Positions 54,453 through 63,865 of a stretch of 64,000 bases of DNA are shown here, one piece after another. A program made the position numbers and the translations under genes. The notes beneath the pieces were generated by a model that was not told the origin of the DNA, made no database searches, and was given only the letters and a program-made list of their open reading frames with translations. Location: positions 62,001 through 126,000 of the forward strand of contig OZ245890.1 of NCBI GenBank assembly GCA_965229615.1. Direction: 5' to 3'. The DNA is from G965229615 sp965229615. GTDB lineage: Bacteria > Pseudomonadota > Alphaproteobacteria > Rickettsiales > Midichloriaceae. Positions within the stretch are counted from its first letter, which is position 1. Each line of letters opens with the position of its first letter.

Positions 54453-55400
54453 ATGTCGGAGTTGCCTGCAGCACAATATCAACATCACTTTCCTGTCATG
54501 CTACGGGAAGTTATTGACATACTTGATCCGAATAATGATGGAACTTATCTTGATGCAACATTTGGCAGTGGTGCGCATACTGTCGCAATACTCGATAGTG
54601 TAATGCACTGTCATGTAATAGCAATTGATAGGGATGAAAGTGTTGAAAGTTTTGTGGAACATACCAAAAGAATTTATGGTGAAAGGTTTAGCTTTTTTAA
54701 TGAAAGGTTTAGCAAAATATCTATGGTGTTGAAAAACACTAATGTTGCTGAGATAGATGGTGCACTATTTGATGTTGGAGTGTCATCAATGCAAATAGAT
54801 GATCCGAAGCGTGGTTTTTCATTTAATAACGATGGCCCTCTTGCAATGACAATGGGTAAGAATGAAATATCTGCCTATAATGTAATTAATGAGTATTCTG
54901 AGAATGAGATTGCAAATATATTATTTGAATATGGAGAGGAAAAAGAATCAAGAAGAATTGCAGCTGCAATATGTATGAGTAGACTACATGTACCGATAGC
55001 AACAACATTACAGCTCGCAAACATAGTATCAAATGCTAAGAGACAACATAGTAAAAAAATACATCCTGCAACACTAACATTTCAAGCTTTGCGGGTCTAT
55101 GTTAATGATGAGTTGTCAGAATTGAGAAATGGTCTCATGTCAGCAATACAACATCTTGCAATTGGTGGTAAGGTTGTGGTTATAACCTTTCAAGGATTAG
55201 AAGACATAGTTGTTAAAGCAACCTTCAAACATTTTACAGCAAGACAAAAGATCAATAAGTATAGAAAGCCTGCAGTTCTTCTCATGAGTAAGTTGTATAA
55301 GAACATGACCTGTAGTGCAGTGAGGCCATCTGTGGATGAGAAAAAACAGAATCCAAGGTCTCGCTCTGCAAAGATAAGGACTCTAATGAGGATAGAATAA
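54453..55400 (+). CDS. rsmH: 16S rRNA (cytosine-1402-N4)-methyltransferase RsmH
   Basis: 315 residues. N-terminal HFPVMLREVIDIL and the SAM loop DATFGSGAHTVAILD; later ALFDVGVSSMQIDDPKRGFSF and HPATLTFQALRVYVNDEL, all standard for RsmH/MraW. The motif normally D-x-T-F-G-x-G-G-H reads GSGAH here. It lies alone rather than heading a dcw (mraZ-mraW-ftsL) cluster. Confidence 0.94.
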   Translation: MSELPAAQYQHHFPVMLREVIDILDPNNDGTYLDATFGSGAHTVAILDSVMHCHVIAIDRDESVESFVEHTKRIYGERFSFFNERFSKISMVLKNTNVAEIDGALFDVGVSSMQIDDPKRGFSFNNDGPLAMTMGKNEISAYNVINEYSENEIANILFEYGEEKESRRIAAAICMSRLHVPIATTLQLANIVSNAKRQHSKKIHPATLTFQALRVYVNDELSELRNGLMSAIQHLAIGGKVVVITFQGLEDIVVKATFKHFTARQKINKYRKPAVLLMSKLYKNMTCSAVRPSVDEKKQNPRSRSAKIRTLMRIE

Positions 55401-55405
55401 TTATA

Positions 55406-56071
55406 CTATTCTATACCAATGATCTTATGTGTCTGCATTGAAAGAATCGCATTATGCTGAAAAGCTAGTTCAATTGCAAGCTTTAGATTATTCTCATTCG
55501 ACTGACTACAATACTCATCCATTGGCTGAACATATACAGGTATATGATGCTTTGTCTGTCCAACCTCTGCTATGTCAGAATACACTCTATACTTGGTTGA
55601 TGCAGATACTATGAATTTTATAGCAATGGTTTTTTGTAGTATATCATCCCTTATCATGTGATATTTGCCGTTTGATATTTTAGGTGAGCAAACAATCTTA
55701 ACATCGTGAGGTAAGTTCTTGCAGCATAGAATGCCATTCGACTCTATTTGCACTGTATATCCCATTGCGATCAACGTGTGACATAAAACGCTTATATTTT
55801 GCCTCATTGGTTCACCACCAGTGATTACTATCAGAGGTTTATGTGGGAAACTTGTGATTTTTTTGATTATGCTATCAGTGGATAATTCCTCATATGAATC
55901 AAATTCTGTATCGCAAAACTCACATGCTAGATTGCATCCACTTGTTCTTATAAAAATAGATGGATGTCCAACATATGGTCCCTCACCCTGTAAGGTCATG
56001 AAGATACTAGTGATTTTCAGTATGCTACCATCACCACGCTCGACTGGTAGCTTTGGATTTAGCCCGAACAT
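55406..56071 (-). CDS. queE: 7-carboxy-7-deazaguanine synthase QueE
   Basis: Radical SAM enzyme making CDG, a precursor of preQ0 and queuosine in tRNA. 221 residues. Cluster motif SGCNLACEFCDTEF (C46, C50, C53), substrate-binding TLQGEGPYVGHPSIFIR before it and VITGGEPMRQ after it. Converges on rsmH with five bases between stops; follows mlaC by eight bases on the minus strand. Confidence 0.93.
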   Translation of the reverse strand: MFGLNPKLPVERGDGSILKITSIFMTLQGEGPYVGHPSIFIRTSGCNLACEFCDTEFDSYEELSTDSIIKKITSFPHKPLIVITGGEPMRQNISVLCHTLIAMGYTVQIESNGILCCKNLPHDVKIVCSPKISNGKYHMIRDDILQKTIAIKFIVSASTKYRVYSDIAEVGQTKHHIPVYVQPMDEYCSQSNENNLKLAIELAFQHNAILSMQTHKIIGIE

Positions 56072-56079
56072 CTTGCTAG

Positions 56080-56673
56080 TTATTTCTGTGATAGCGTTGT
56101 GATTAATAAATCTATACCACCCTTTTCAACAACTGCAGCAAATTCAGATCTTTGTGTAGCTAACAAGCTAAAATTCTCACCTGTCAAGTCTATGACCTTA
56201 AACGCATCATTATGCTTCCTACAGCGATATCCAACGTTGATTACTGTACTATTATCACGTGGCTTTTCGTTTATAATCTCTGTTGACACTATATATCGAT
56301 CATTACCAAGATCCTTAATATTGATAATTTTGATTTTTTGATTATTGTACTCACTGAAGCGTGGTACATATGTCTTAACCAAATAGTTATGGTATGCAGT
56401 GATGTATTTTTTTCTTTGATCTTGTGTCATTGATCTCCATACTTTCGCAACAGCAAATTTTGCCATCCAATCAATATCAACTGTTTCATTGAAGATTTTT
56501 GTGAGTTTATCATTCTTTTGTTCACTACTGTCATCTGATTTTATTATCTGCAATGCTGCATCTGATGTCTGTGTTATAAATGATCTAACATCTTGTGCTC
56601 CATCTGCAAATACTTCAGTTTGTATAGTAAGCAACAATATAGCTATGCAAGTTATCTGTTTTATAAATTTCAT
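56080..56673 (-). CDS. mlaC: MlaC/Ttg2D-family periplasmic phospholipid-binding protein
   Basis: 197 residues with a signal peptide (cleavage near A23, EVFA-DG). Family features: IFNETVDIDWMAKFAVAKVW, MTQDQRKKYITAYHNYLV, and the beta-strand YRCRKHNDAFKVIDLTGENF. It ferries phospholipid between outer and inner membrane for the Mla system. No mlaDEF nearby. First gene of a mlaC-queE unit. Confidence 0.9.
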   Translation of the reverse strand: MKFIKQITCIAILLLTIQTEVFADGAQDVRSFITQTSDAALQIIKSDDSSEQKNDKLTKIFNETVDIDWMAKFAVAKVWRSMTQDQRKKYITAYHNYLVKTYVPRFSEYNNQKIKIINIKDLGNDRYIVSTEIINEKPRDNSTVINVGYRCRKHNDAFKVIDLTGENFSLLATQRSEFAAVVEKGGIDLLITTLSQK

Positions 56674-56789
56674 GTCAGAGAGTTTTTTTATGGGACAGTG
56701 CTATGCATACTGTTTGTACAGTGAGACAGTGTTCATGTGCAAAATTGTATCATATCAGAAAATCTTTATCATTACCATGATTGTAACGC

Positions 56790-56836
56790 TTGTAGTGTCC
56801 TAGTGGCAAGCATATAGTTCTGATTGTTGCTATAAT
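56790..56836 (+). promoter_or_regulatory. Candidate promoters for the tandem HAD-like gene
   Basis: First: TTGTAG 56790-56795, 17-base spacer, TATAGT 56813-56818. Second: extended -10 TGCTATAAT with TATAAT at 56831-56836. Either would start transcription within about 45 bases of the ATG-proximal start at 56868. Confidence 0.45.
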
Positions 56837-56867
56837 AATAACCTCAGTTATTTGTTTAAGTGTTAAA

Positions 56868-58886
56868 GTGACAAAAATCAAAACCCACACTGCTATGCAA
56901 CAATATCATGAAAAACGCTTGATCATATTGAATGAGGCCCAAATTTTTGGCAAACACAGTTATTTTGATTTCCTTTGCAATCTTAAGAAGCATGTTGGTC
57001 TTGAGGGGGTATTCAATGTATTAGTAAGTGAAGTGAAAAATAAGGGGTTAGTTGATGATTATAAAAAAGGCAAACTAGGATCAGATTTCTTCTCGATCAT
57101 TAGAGGAATACTAGATCCATCGTCTATGAAACTATCTGATGAGATAGTGAAGCAGTGCTGGAGTGATGCATTGAAAACAAGCAAGACAATAGATGTTGCA
57201 ATGCGACAACTATTTATGTTCCTAGAACAGAATATAAATTATTCACTCCTATTAGTCGTCACCGCTGACCCTACCACTTACGATTCATTTAAAAGCAAGC
57301 TCGAATCAGATGATATCAAAGCAATATTTGCACAAAATAGACTTTTAATAGTCAAAGCATACGAACACTTGTCATTAGACAAACAAAAAATGTTTGAAGA
57401 TACGATAATAAAATTGAAACAACGGAAGGTTGTTTTTAAGAGTATTTTTTCTTTTGATCCTGATATAAGTGCAAAACAAATGGAAAAACCTCTTAAGGCA
57501 ATGAAATTACTTGAGCAAGAAGTAATTTGTATGGATGTATATCCAGAACAATCCTATTACAATAAGTTCCTTGGTAACAGCAGCAATATACCAAAGTTGA
57601 TATACACAGCACATTGCAAGGCAAACAAGATACGTGTGAATGAATATTATGATGAGAAACAAAACAGACTAAAAGAAGCCTATACAAATAGCAAGACAGT
57701 AGTACAATACGAGCATAATCTAAACAAGATTAGCTATTCTGAAAACAGATTGAAATCACTGGTGGCATCTGTTGGGAAGAATAAAACAAGTTTACTGCTT
57801 TTGAGTGAGACACAATTGTTTTACAACGCAGCAAAGGAAATGCAGAAAATACAATTATGCATTGGTTCAAGATTACTATTACTTATACATCAACTACAGA
57901 TACGTGATAAACATTTTGAGAGTGATACAACAAAAATTCTCTTTAGTGCTGAAAAAGAAGTGGAGAAAATAAGGCAAGCAATAGGAGTACTACAAATGCG
58001 TCTGCCGTGGTATAACATCAGTGATTGTTGGCGTGCACTTCTAAAGCTAAATATCGAGGAAAAGTTGCGCATATATCAGTTTGTTGAATTTATGATGCTT
58101 AACAATGGATATCATCTTTTGTTGATGAGCACAGCTGATAGATATGATGAAATGGAGTTCAGCAAAGGTTTCTTACAACCACAAAATGTAGAATATAGTA
58201 ATTTAATCAAGAGGATCAATTTTATAAATTCAGATAAAAATGGTAGACTTGAAAAGGTTGTTGATCAGTTTTATACATTATTGGAGCAGCATAACTGTAG
58301 TGAGATTGATAATTTTGTATCGTTCCATCGAACTGTTACTGCAAGCTGTGTAAAAAACAAGCTACAGAAAGATTCACTTGCAAAAACTATAAATTTTATT
58401 GATAAAACGCAGGGGCTAAAGCATCTTAATAATTTTACTGGTGGTAACAGTATTACTATGATAAAACTGCTCATTGATAGTGACTATGAAATTGCAAAAA
58501 ATTATTTAGAGGAGGAGAGAAGTATAGCGTTGAATAAAATTGATAACTATACTGAATACATGTCATTAACTGATAATAAAGATATAGTGTTCAAGGATGA
58601 TGGTGATGAGGAGCGCAAACTATCACCAGAATGTTATCAAGCTTGTAGTAAGAAATTTGCAGAACCAAAACATTTCAAACAACAGTGGCATAAATTCGTT
58701 ACATCAGATGATATTGGTAGTAATACAAAGCATGAATTGTCACCAGAGTTCAACAGAGTGGCGAGTGCTTATTATAGCAATGAAAAACGTGATAAGCAAG
58801 TGTGTTCTGAGCGGCAGCATACTGGGTTCGTTGGAGAGGAACGGAAAAAACAAGCAAGTAATATATCGTTTTGGTCTCCAAGATAG
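56868..58886 (+). CDS. Tandem degenerate HAD-like domain protein (paralogue A), unknown function
   Basis: 672 residues, start GTG at 56868; an ATG at residue 10 is an alternative. Two related halves: the first begins RLIILNEAQIFGK (about 17) and the second TSLLLLSETQLFY (about 305). In both, a helical cap follows, then a W (EIVKQCW; NISDCW), then a strand with a T-A-D turn (LLVVTADPTTYDSF; LLLMSTADRYDEM). The first half continues FDPDISAKQMEK; the second ends NFIDKTQGLKHLNNF. This order matches HAD phosphatases of the YihX type (F-D-x-G-x-V, L-S-N-T-N, S-x-D-x-x-x-x-K-P, F-x-D-D), but the nucleophile Asp is N or S. A hydrophilic tail has two LSPE motifs. HAD assignment is inference. Confidence 0.55.
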   Translation: MTKIKTHTAMQQYHEKRLIILNEAQIFGKHSYFDFLCNLKKHVGLEGVFNVLVSEVKNKGLVDDYKKGKLGSDFFSIIRGILDPSSMKLSDEIVKQCWSDALKTSKTIDVAMRQLFMFLEQNINYSLLLVVTADPTTYDSFKSKLESDDIKAIFAQNRLLIVKAYEHLSLDKQKMFEDTIIKLKQRKVVFKSIFSFDPDISAKQMEKPLKAMKLLEQEVICMDVYPEQSYYNKFLGNSSNIPKLIYTAHCKANKIRVNEYYDEKQNRLKEAYTNSKTVVQYEHNLNKISYSENRLKSLVASVGKNKTSLLLLSETQLFYNAAKEMQKIQLCIGSRLLLLIHQLQIRDKHFESDTTKILFSAEKEVEKIRQAIGVLQMRLPWYNISDCWRALLKLNIEEKLRIYQFVEFMMLNNGYHLLLMSTADRYDEMEFSKGFLQPQNVEYSNLIKRINFINSDKNGRLEKVVDQFYTLLEQHNCSEIDNFVSFHRTVTASCVKNKLQKDSLAKTINFIDKTQGLKHLNNFTGGNSITMIKLLIDSDYEIAKNYLEEERSIALNKIDNYTEYMSLTDNKDIVFKDDGDEERKLSPECYQACSKKFAEPKHFKQQWHKFVTSDDIGSNTKHELSPEFNRVASAYYSNEKRDKQVCSERQHTGFVGEERKKQASNISFWSPR

Positions 58887-58901
58887 CATCAGTATATTTA
58901 A

Positions 58902-58977
58902 GGGGTTATAGCGCAGTTGGTAGCGCATTTGAATGGCATTCAAAAGGTCAGCGGTTCGAGTCCGCTTAACTCCACCA
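58902..58977 (+). tRNA. tRNA-Ala (anticodon GGC)
   Basis: 76 nt with encoded CCA. Acceptor GGGGTTA/TAACTCC has the alanine-specific G3:U70 wobble; anticodon loop ATGGCAT; T arm GGTTCGAGTCC. Sits 15 bases after the stop of one HAD-like gene and 20 bases before the start of its paralogue. Second tRNA-Ala in the window, besides TGC at 19 kb. Confidence 0.97.
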
Positions 58978-58997
58978 TAAAATAACCATAGCATGTC

Positions 58998-60767
58998 ATG
59001 CAATCATCGGAAAAACAAATAAAACGTCTCATCATATTTGATGAAGCACAGTTCTTTGGTAAAACAAGTGATTGGTCGTTTGTTTTTGAAATTATTAAAA
59101 AAATAGGACTACCAGGTATATATTTACCACTACATATGTTGAGTAGTAGAAATATTTTCAATAAATATAGGCAGGGAAAATTATCTCCATTAAATTTTCC
59201 ACAGGATCTTAGAAAGATATTAGGAGTGTCGATAGAAAGGATTTCTGATGACACTATAATGAAGTGTTGGTATGAGACAGCACAAGGATGTGATGATAAT
59301 GCTATTAAAAGGACAAGTAAATCACTTGATGATCTATTCATATTTCTTACAGATGAAACAAATTATTGCATTGTATTTGTAAATAAAACTGACCCTATAA
59401 CACATGGGAATTTTGATATAGAAAATCGTCTGTATACAGATGATAGTAATGTTCTGATATTGAACTCCTATAGTGAAGGATCATTAAATAAGCAAAATAT
59501 GGCTGAAAAAGCCATTCTCATTATCTCTAATTGCTTCAAAGAACGTAATATTATTCTTGATGCAGTCATTTCATTCGACCAAGATATAAGTGTTTCCGCG
59601 AAGGAAAAACTCTTCAAGCACCAGGAATGGTTGAATGAAAGTGTTGATTGCATAGATTGCCATACTAACAATGATATCATAAAACCACTCTATAAAATCC
59701 ACTACGAATTAGATAAAAAACAAACAACCAGAAGGTATAAAACGCTAAAATTAACATTGGAGCATCAACATGACATCAATAAACGGACAATAGAGTACAC
59801 CCATGCAGTTAAAGAATACGTGCCAAAACTGATGAATTTATCAGATATAACAAATAATACTCAAACAGTTTTTGTATTGTTAAGTGAAGCACAAGCCTTT
59901 GGTAGCATTGTAAAAATGACACATAGGATACAATCTCATATTGGTACGAGAGTTTTCCTAGCTATATATGAATTTTTCAAAAATGAAACACATTACGAAA
60001 AAATAAAAAATAATGTTATATCTAATCAAATAAACTTTTGGCCTAGCATTAAAGAGAGTATTGATGTACATCATGATATGCCTCAGGACGTCTTAAGAGA
60101 ATTTTGGGATGAGCTTCTAGTTTTAAATGCTAAAGATAAGTTAGTGCTACGGCAGTTTATTGAGTTTATAGTAAATAATCAGAATTACCATGTTTTGTTA
60201 ATGAGTAAGCCTAACCTCAAAGAGGTTGATTATTATGACAATTATGCATTGTCATCGGAATCAAGGTGTGCAAATTTAATCAATAGAGTACATATTATTA
60301 AATCAGAGAAGTCATATAGTAACAGATTACATGCAGTTGCACAAGAAATACGTAAATTTTTTGATCATGATACTAGAGTGCATAATATTGTTTCAATACA
60401 TCGTACAATTACTGCAGCTGAAATAAAAAAGGAATTATGTGATGCACCAACATTTGATCAGATGCATTTTCTTGATAAACCACAGGGTGTGAAGCATCTT
60501 AACTATCTACCGGGTAGTAACAATGTAGCACTTATAAAGCTACTCGTTGAAATCGATTATGAGATAAATAAACGCTACCTAAAAACACAAGAGAACTTCG
60601 AACTTGATGCAATAGAGCATAATAGAAAAAACAAACTTGCGACAATAGATCCGAGTAATAAAAAGCAAACAAATGATGAAGAGGAAAAGGCATCGCCATC
60701 CTTTGTGAATTTTATAGCGAAAAAACAGCAAGGCAAAAAGAGTGAGATACCACTGCTGAATCCCTAG
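58998..60767 (+). CDS. Tandem degenerate HAD-like domain protein (paralogue B), unknown function
   Basis: 589 residues, same two-half layout as paralogue A. First half: KRLIIFDEAQFFGK (nucleophile-like Asp kept, D15), KYRQGKLSPLNF, a W in TIMKCW, FVNKTDPITHGNF, AVISFDQDISVSAKEK. Second half from about residue 290: VFVLLSEAQAFGS, later LREFWDELL, VLLMSKPNL and FLDKPQGVKHLNYL. The Y-x-x-G-K-L-S and T-D-P-x-T-H stretches closely resemble HAD-IA family cap and motif II (G-x-I-S, S-N-T-N-x-x-H). A charged tail holds one SPSF motif akin to the SPEF motifs of A. Followed after six bases by the porin-like gene. Confidence 0.55.
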   Translation: MQSSEKQIKRLIIFDEAQFFGKTSDWSFVFEIIKKIGLPGIYLPLHMLSSRNIFNKYRQGKLSPLNFPQDLRKILGVSIERISDDTIMKCWYETAQGCDDNAIKRTSKSLDDLFIFLTDETNYCIVFVNKTDPITHGNFDIENRLYTDDSNVLILNSYSEGSLNKQNMAEKAILIISNCFKERNIILDAVISFDQDISVSAKEKLFKHQEWLNESVDCIDCHTNNDIIKPLYKIHYELDKKQTTRRYKTLKLTLEHQHDINKRTIEYTHAVKEYVPKLMNLSDITNNTQTVFVLLSEAQAFGSIVKMTHRIQSHIGTRVFLAIYEFFKNETHYEKIKNNVISNQINFWPSIKESIDVHHDMPQDVLREFWDELLVLNAKDKLVLRQFIEFIVNNQNYHVLLMSKPNLKEVDYYDNYALSSESRCANLINRVHIIKSEKSYSNRLHAVAQEIRKFFDHDTRVHNIVSIHRTITAAEIKKELCDAPTFDQMHFLDKPQGVKHLNYLPGSNNVALIKLLVEIDYEINKRYLKTQENFELDAIEHNRKNKLATIDPSNKKQTNDEEEKASPSFVNFIAKKQQGKKSEIPLLNP

Positions 60768-60773
60768 TTAAAC

Positions 60774-61853
60774 GTGTTACAAAATCTATGCATAACAGTC
60801 TTAGTCCTAGTATATGCTGTATGTGGTGCATGTGCTACGGACATTCAGTTTGTACAAACAAATACAAGCATAAATATATATGGACTCCACTATGATGGAC
60901 ACCATGGTTATGCAAACAAACTACTTGTTGATAGCAGTGTAAAATCAAAACTATCATTATCATATAATGCTTTTGATGCAACTGCTGTTGCTTCACTGTC
61001 CCCCCTACAATTGAATATATTAAGGGATAAATGGAATTTCTTGCCTGAGTACTACATATTTTTGAAAAACAACTCAAGCGGTAAAATTGCTATAGGTAGA
61101 CATATATCACTAGTTGATAATTTAAGAGTTGATGCAACTACATTTGGCTTCGATAGTATGACAAATTATGTTGTGAGAGTCATATATGAAAATAAATGGC
61201 CAGAATACAACTGGAGTAGTACAATTTTTGCACCAGGCTTATATAGCAACAGGAGGTCTACATTTCTCAGTCAATATATACCTAAAATCAGCTATCTATC
61301 ACCACTCATGCGTGACAAATTGTATTTTGCAATTGCTTATATCCCATATTACTCCGATAGAGGTTCCATGCATACATATAGAAAAATCAAGCAACGAAAT
61401 AAGGATATTATCCAGACTGGAATATACTATGGTTACGCCATAAGCTCGAAAACACAGATTAAAACATCATTGAGCTTTGAATTTCAGAGAAGGCAACAAC
61501 GCATGAATGTGAACAATTGGAACATTGGTTTTAATCTCAAATATATTGGGATGTTAATTGGTGGGTCATATGGTGATGGTATTGGGCAGTATCATTACAC
61601 TAGTGGTGTTGGATATGTCATTGGACCCGTCCAAGCGAGTTTGACATATATATATAGTAGTAACAAGTCACAACAACATGGTTTGCAACCAAAATCCTTC
61701 AAGAGTCTAGTGTTAGGTACACAATATAATATAACAAAACATATTACTTCATATCTTGAGGTTGGTGGTACATCATTTGCTATCATTGACAGCGTAACAA
61801 GCAAAAAATTTCCATCCACAACTATTATATGTGGTATAAAGATTGCATGTTGA
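60774..61853 (+). CDS. Putative outer-membrane beta-barrel (porin-like) protein
   Basis: 359 residues, GTG start. Signal peptide (VLVLVYAVCGACA, cleavage near residue 21). The body alternates polar and apolar residues, with aromatic girdles and many Y/N/S (for example NVNNWNIGFNLKYIGMLIGG and YHYTSGVGYVIGPVQASLTY), as in 16-strand porins; the chain ends in a strand. The last residue is Cys rather than the usual Phe, which is odd for BAM recognition. No sequence family can be named. Lies between the HAD-like paralogue and folD, all on one strand. Confidence 0.65.
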   Translation: MLQNLCITVLVLVYAVCGACATDIQFVQTNTSINIYGLHYDGHHGYANKLLVDSSVKSKLSLSYNAFDATAVASLSPLQLNILRDKWNFLPEYYIFLKNNSSGKIAIGRHISLVDNLRVDATTFGFDSMTNYVVRVIYENKWPEYNWSSTIFAPGLYSNRRSTFLSQYIPKISYLSPLMRDKLYFAIAYIPYYSDRGSMHTYRKIKQRNKDIIQTGIYYGYAISSKTQIKTSLSFEFQRRQQRMNVNNWNIGFNLKYIGMLIGGSYGDGIGQYHYTSGVGYVIGPVQASLTYIYSSNKSQQHGLQPKSFKSLVLGTQYNITKHITSYLEVGGTSFAIIDSVTSKKFPSTTIICGIKIAC

Positions 61854-61884
61854 AAGTGTAATAAATGCGCAAATAAAATTACTA

Positions 61885-62745
61885 ATGTCAGCGATCATAG
61901 ATGGGAAAACTCAAAGCATTGTGCTTGTACGATCACTTGCACAAGAGATAGCACAACTGAAGTCAAAATATAATATCATTCCTAAGTTGGCAGTGCTTCT
62001 CGTAGGGGAAAATCCAGCAAGTCACACCTATGTAAAAATAAAAACAAAAAGAGCAAAAGAAGTAGGTATAGCTACAGCAGTATATCAATATGATGCTGAT
62101 ATTACAACAGAAACCCTGCAAGCTGTACTATTACAGCTCAATCATGATCCAAAAACACATGGTATATTGGTGCAGATGCCATTGCCAAAACACATTGACA
62201 GTCAAGTTATCCTGAGCACCGTAGCGCCACAAAAGGATGTAGATGGATTTTCTCCGATTAACATTGGCAATTTGTATTATAACAATCCATCTTTCATACC
62301 ATGTACCCCACTGGGCATAATGCATCTCATCAGAAGTGTGCATCAAGATATATCTGGTTTAAATGCAGTAGTGCTTGGAAGATCATTAATTGTTGGTAGG
62401 CCAACGGCCGAACTTTTATTACAAGCAAATTGTACAGTAACAATACTACATTCACGTTCGCGAGATATAGCTGCCTGTTGTGCTAGGGGTAATATTGTTG
62501 TCGCTGCAGTTGGTATACCGCATATTGTTAAACGCGATTGGATAATGCCAGGAGCAACAGTTATAGATGTTGGCATCAATAAAATTCATACTACTACGGG
62601 AACAAAGATAGTTGGAGATGTTGATTTCGAAAATGTTGTAAATGTTGCTGGGCATATAACACCTGTGCCTGGTGGTGTTGGTCCAATGACTGTTGCGTAT
62701 ATGCTTGCAAATACGTTAAAAGCAGCACAACTTTCAGTATTATGA
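61885..62745 (+). CDS. folD: Bifunctional methylenetetrahydrofolate dehydrogenase / cyclohydrolase
   Basis: 286 residues from ATG 61885 (an upstream in-frame ATG at 61843 would overlap the porin gene). Signatures: VLLVGENPASHTYVKIKTK (catalytic Lys), QMPLPKHID, KDVDGFSPINIGNL, PCTPLGIM, VVLGRSLIVGRP (NADP binding) and ITPVPGGVGPMTVAYM. Converts 5,10-methylene-THF to 10-formyl-THF, using units supplied by GlyA. Confidence 0.96.
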   Translation: MSAIIDGKTQSIVLVRSLAQEIAQLKSKYNIIPKLAVLLVGENPASHTYVKIKTKRAKEVGIATAVYQYDADITTETLQAVLLQLNHDPKTHGILVQMPLPKHIDSQVILSTVAPQKDVDGFSPINIGNLYYNNPSFIPCTPLGIMHLIRSVHQDISGLNAVVLGRSLIVGRPTAELLLQANCTVTILHSRSRDIAACCARGNIVVAAVGIPHIVKRDWIMPGATVIDVGINKIHTTTGTKIVGDVDFENVVNVAGHITPVPGGVGPMTVAYMLANTLKAAQLSVL

Positions 62746-62746
62746 A

Positions 62747-63865
62747 TCAAGTCATTATTCTAATTGCTGGCGATTTTGCCTTTTGACTATGTTTTCCATG
62801 TTGTTGTTTCAATTGTTGTATTTTTTCAGCATCTCTCAGCAAACATTTGAAGACTATATTAATATCATTGGATGTTGTGAGTTTTTGTTTGAAATTCTCA
62901 AGTATCATACCGGTACTTGGTTTTAGTATTTCAAGATGCTCTGGTGGTAATTTATATCCACATTTTATATTGTCGATTTTATCCTGTAGTTTATTTTTAA
63001 TTTCATTGTGTTGTGCATCATTGCTGTGTGATGTATGTGTCATATGGTGTTCCATAGCCAATTCGAGCAAGCCATGTATTAGATATAATCCAGTATCATA
63101 ACATTCATGTTTGGTGGTGAAATCCAATATGTGATTGCTAAAATCATCAACCGTTGCCACCTTTATAATATCAACCAATACCGTTTCAATGGCCAGTGTA
63201 GTATTCACTAGGCTTTGTAAGAGAGTGTTATCATCAGGCTGCAACAAATCATGATAAGCTGTATGTTCTTTATTATATTCATATTGCATCGATTTCACTC
63301 TATCCATTCTAGCTGCAAGTTCTCGATCTTTTTGCTCTAATATGTTACGCATTGCCTTTAGATACTCCGACACTGCGGTGTTAGCGATATAACTCATCAT
63401 AGCTTCCAATTCGGCATGAGATACAATAAAACTATGCATTATTGACTCCAATGATGCTGCAGCTACATAGTTGGTTTCTCTATGTTGTTTGTTATCTGAT
63501 GTCTGCTGCTTGGTATTATCTTGCTTATTATTTTGATTTGTAATACCACTTTGCACAACGGTATTTTTATTTTCTTTGATATCATCTATTGCTTGAGTGT
63601 GTAGCTGTTTACTGTCATACTGCTTATCAAGCATAGCACTCTTCGAGTGTTGTTGTAATCCCTCATGTTCCTTCACATTATATTTCTTCATCGCAATCAA
63701 AAGGTCAGCACCTTTTTCAGCTGCTCGCTTAATTTCTACCTTATTTGCAGCATTCATACCAAGAAGCTTATGATTAATTAACTTATCAGTTGTTCCCTGT
63801 ACAATACTGTTCAGGGGTTTTATAGGATATTTTTGATGCATTGATGATTTTGACAGAAATTTCAT
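62747..63865 (-). CDS. 372-residue helical protein, unknown function
   Basis: Residues 1-70 are basic; 70-135 are a Q/N/K/S-rich low-complexity linker; from 140 on the chain is helical, with a coiled-coil-like part (QKDRELAARMDRVKSM) and a helical bundle rich in L and H. The C-terminus is very basic. No signal peptide or known domain. Converges on folD with one base between the stops. Confidence 0.5.
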   Translation of the reverse strand: MKFLSKSSMHQKYPIKPLNSIVQGTTDKLINHKLLGMNAANKVEIKRAAEKGADLLIAMKKYNVKEHEGLQQHSKSAMLDKQYDSKQLHTQAIDDIKENKNTVVQSGITNQNNKQDNTKQQTSDNKQHRETNYVAAASLESIMHSFIVSHAELEAMMSYIANTAVSEYLKAMRNILEQKDRELAARMDRVKSMQYEYNKEHTAYHDLLQPDDNTLLQSLVNTTLAIETVLVDIIKVATVDDFSNHILDFTTKHECYDTGLYLIHGLLELAMEHHMTHTSHSNDAQHNEIKNKLQDKIDNIKCGYKLPPEHLEILKPSTGMILENFKQKLTTSNDINIVFKCLLRDAEKIQQLKQQHGKHSQKAKSPAIRIMT

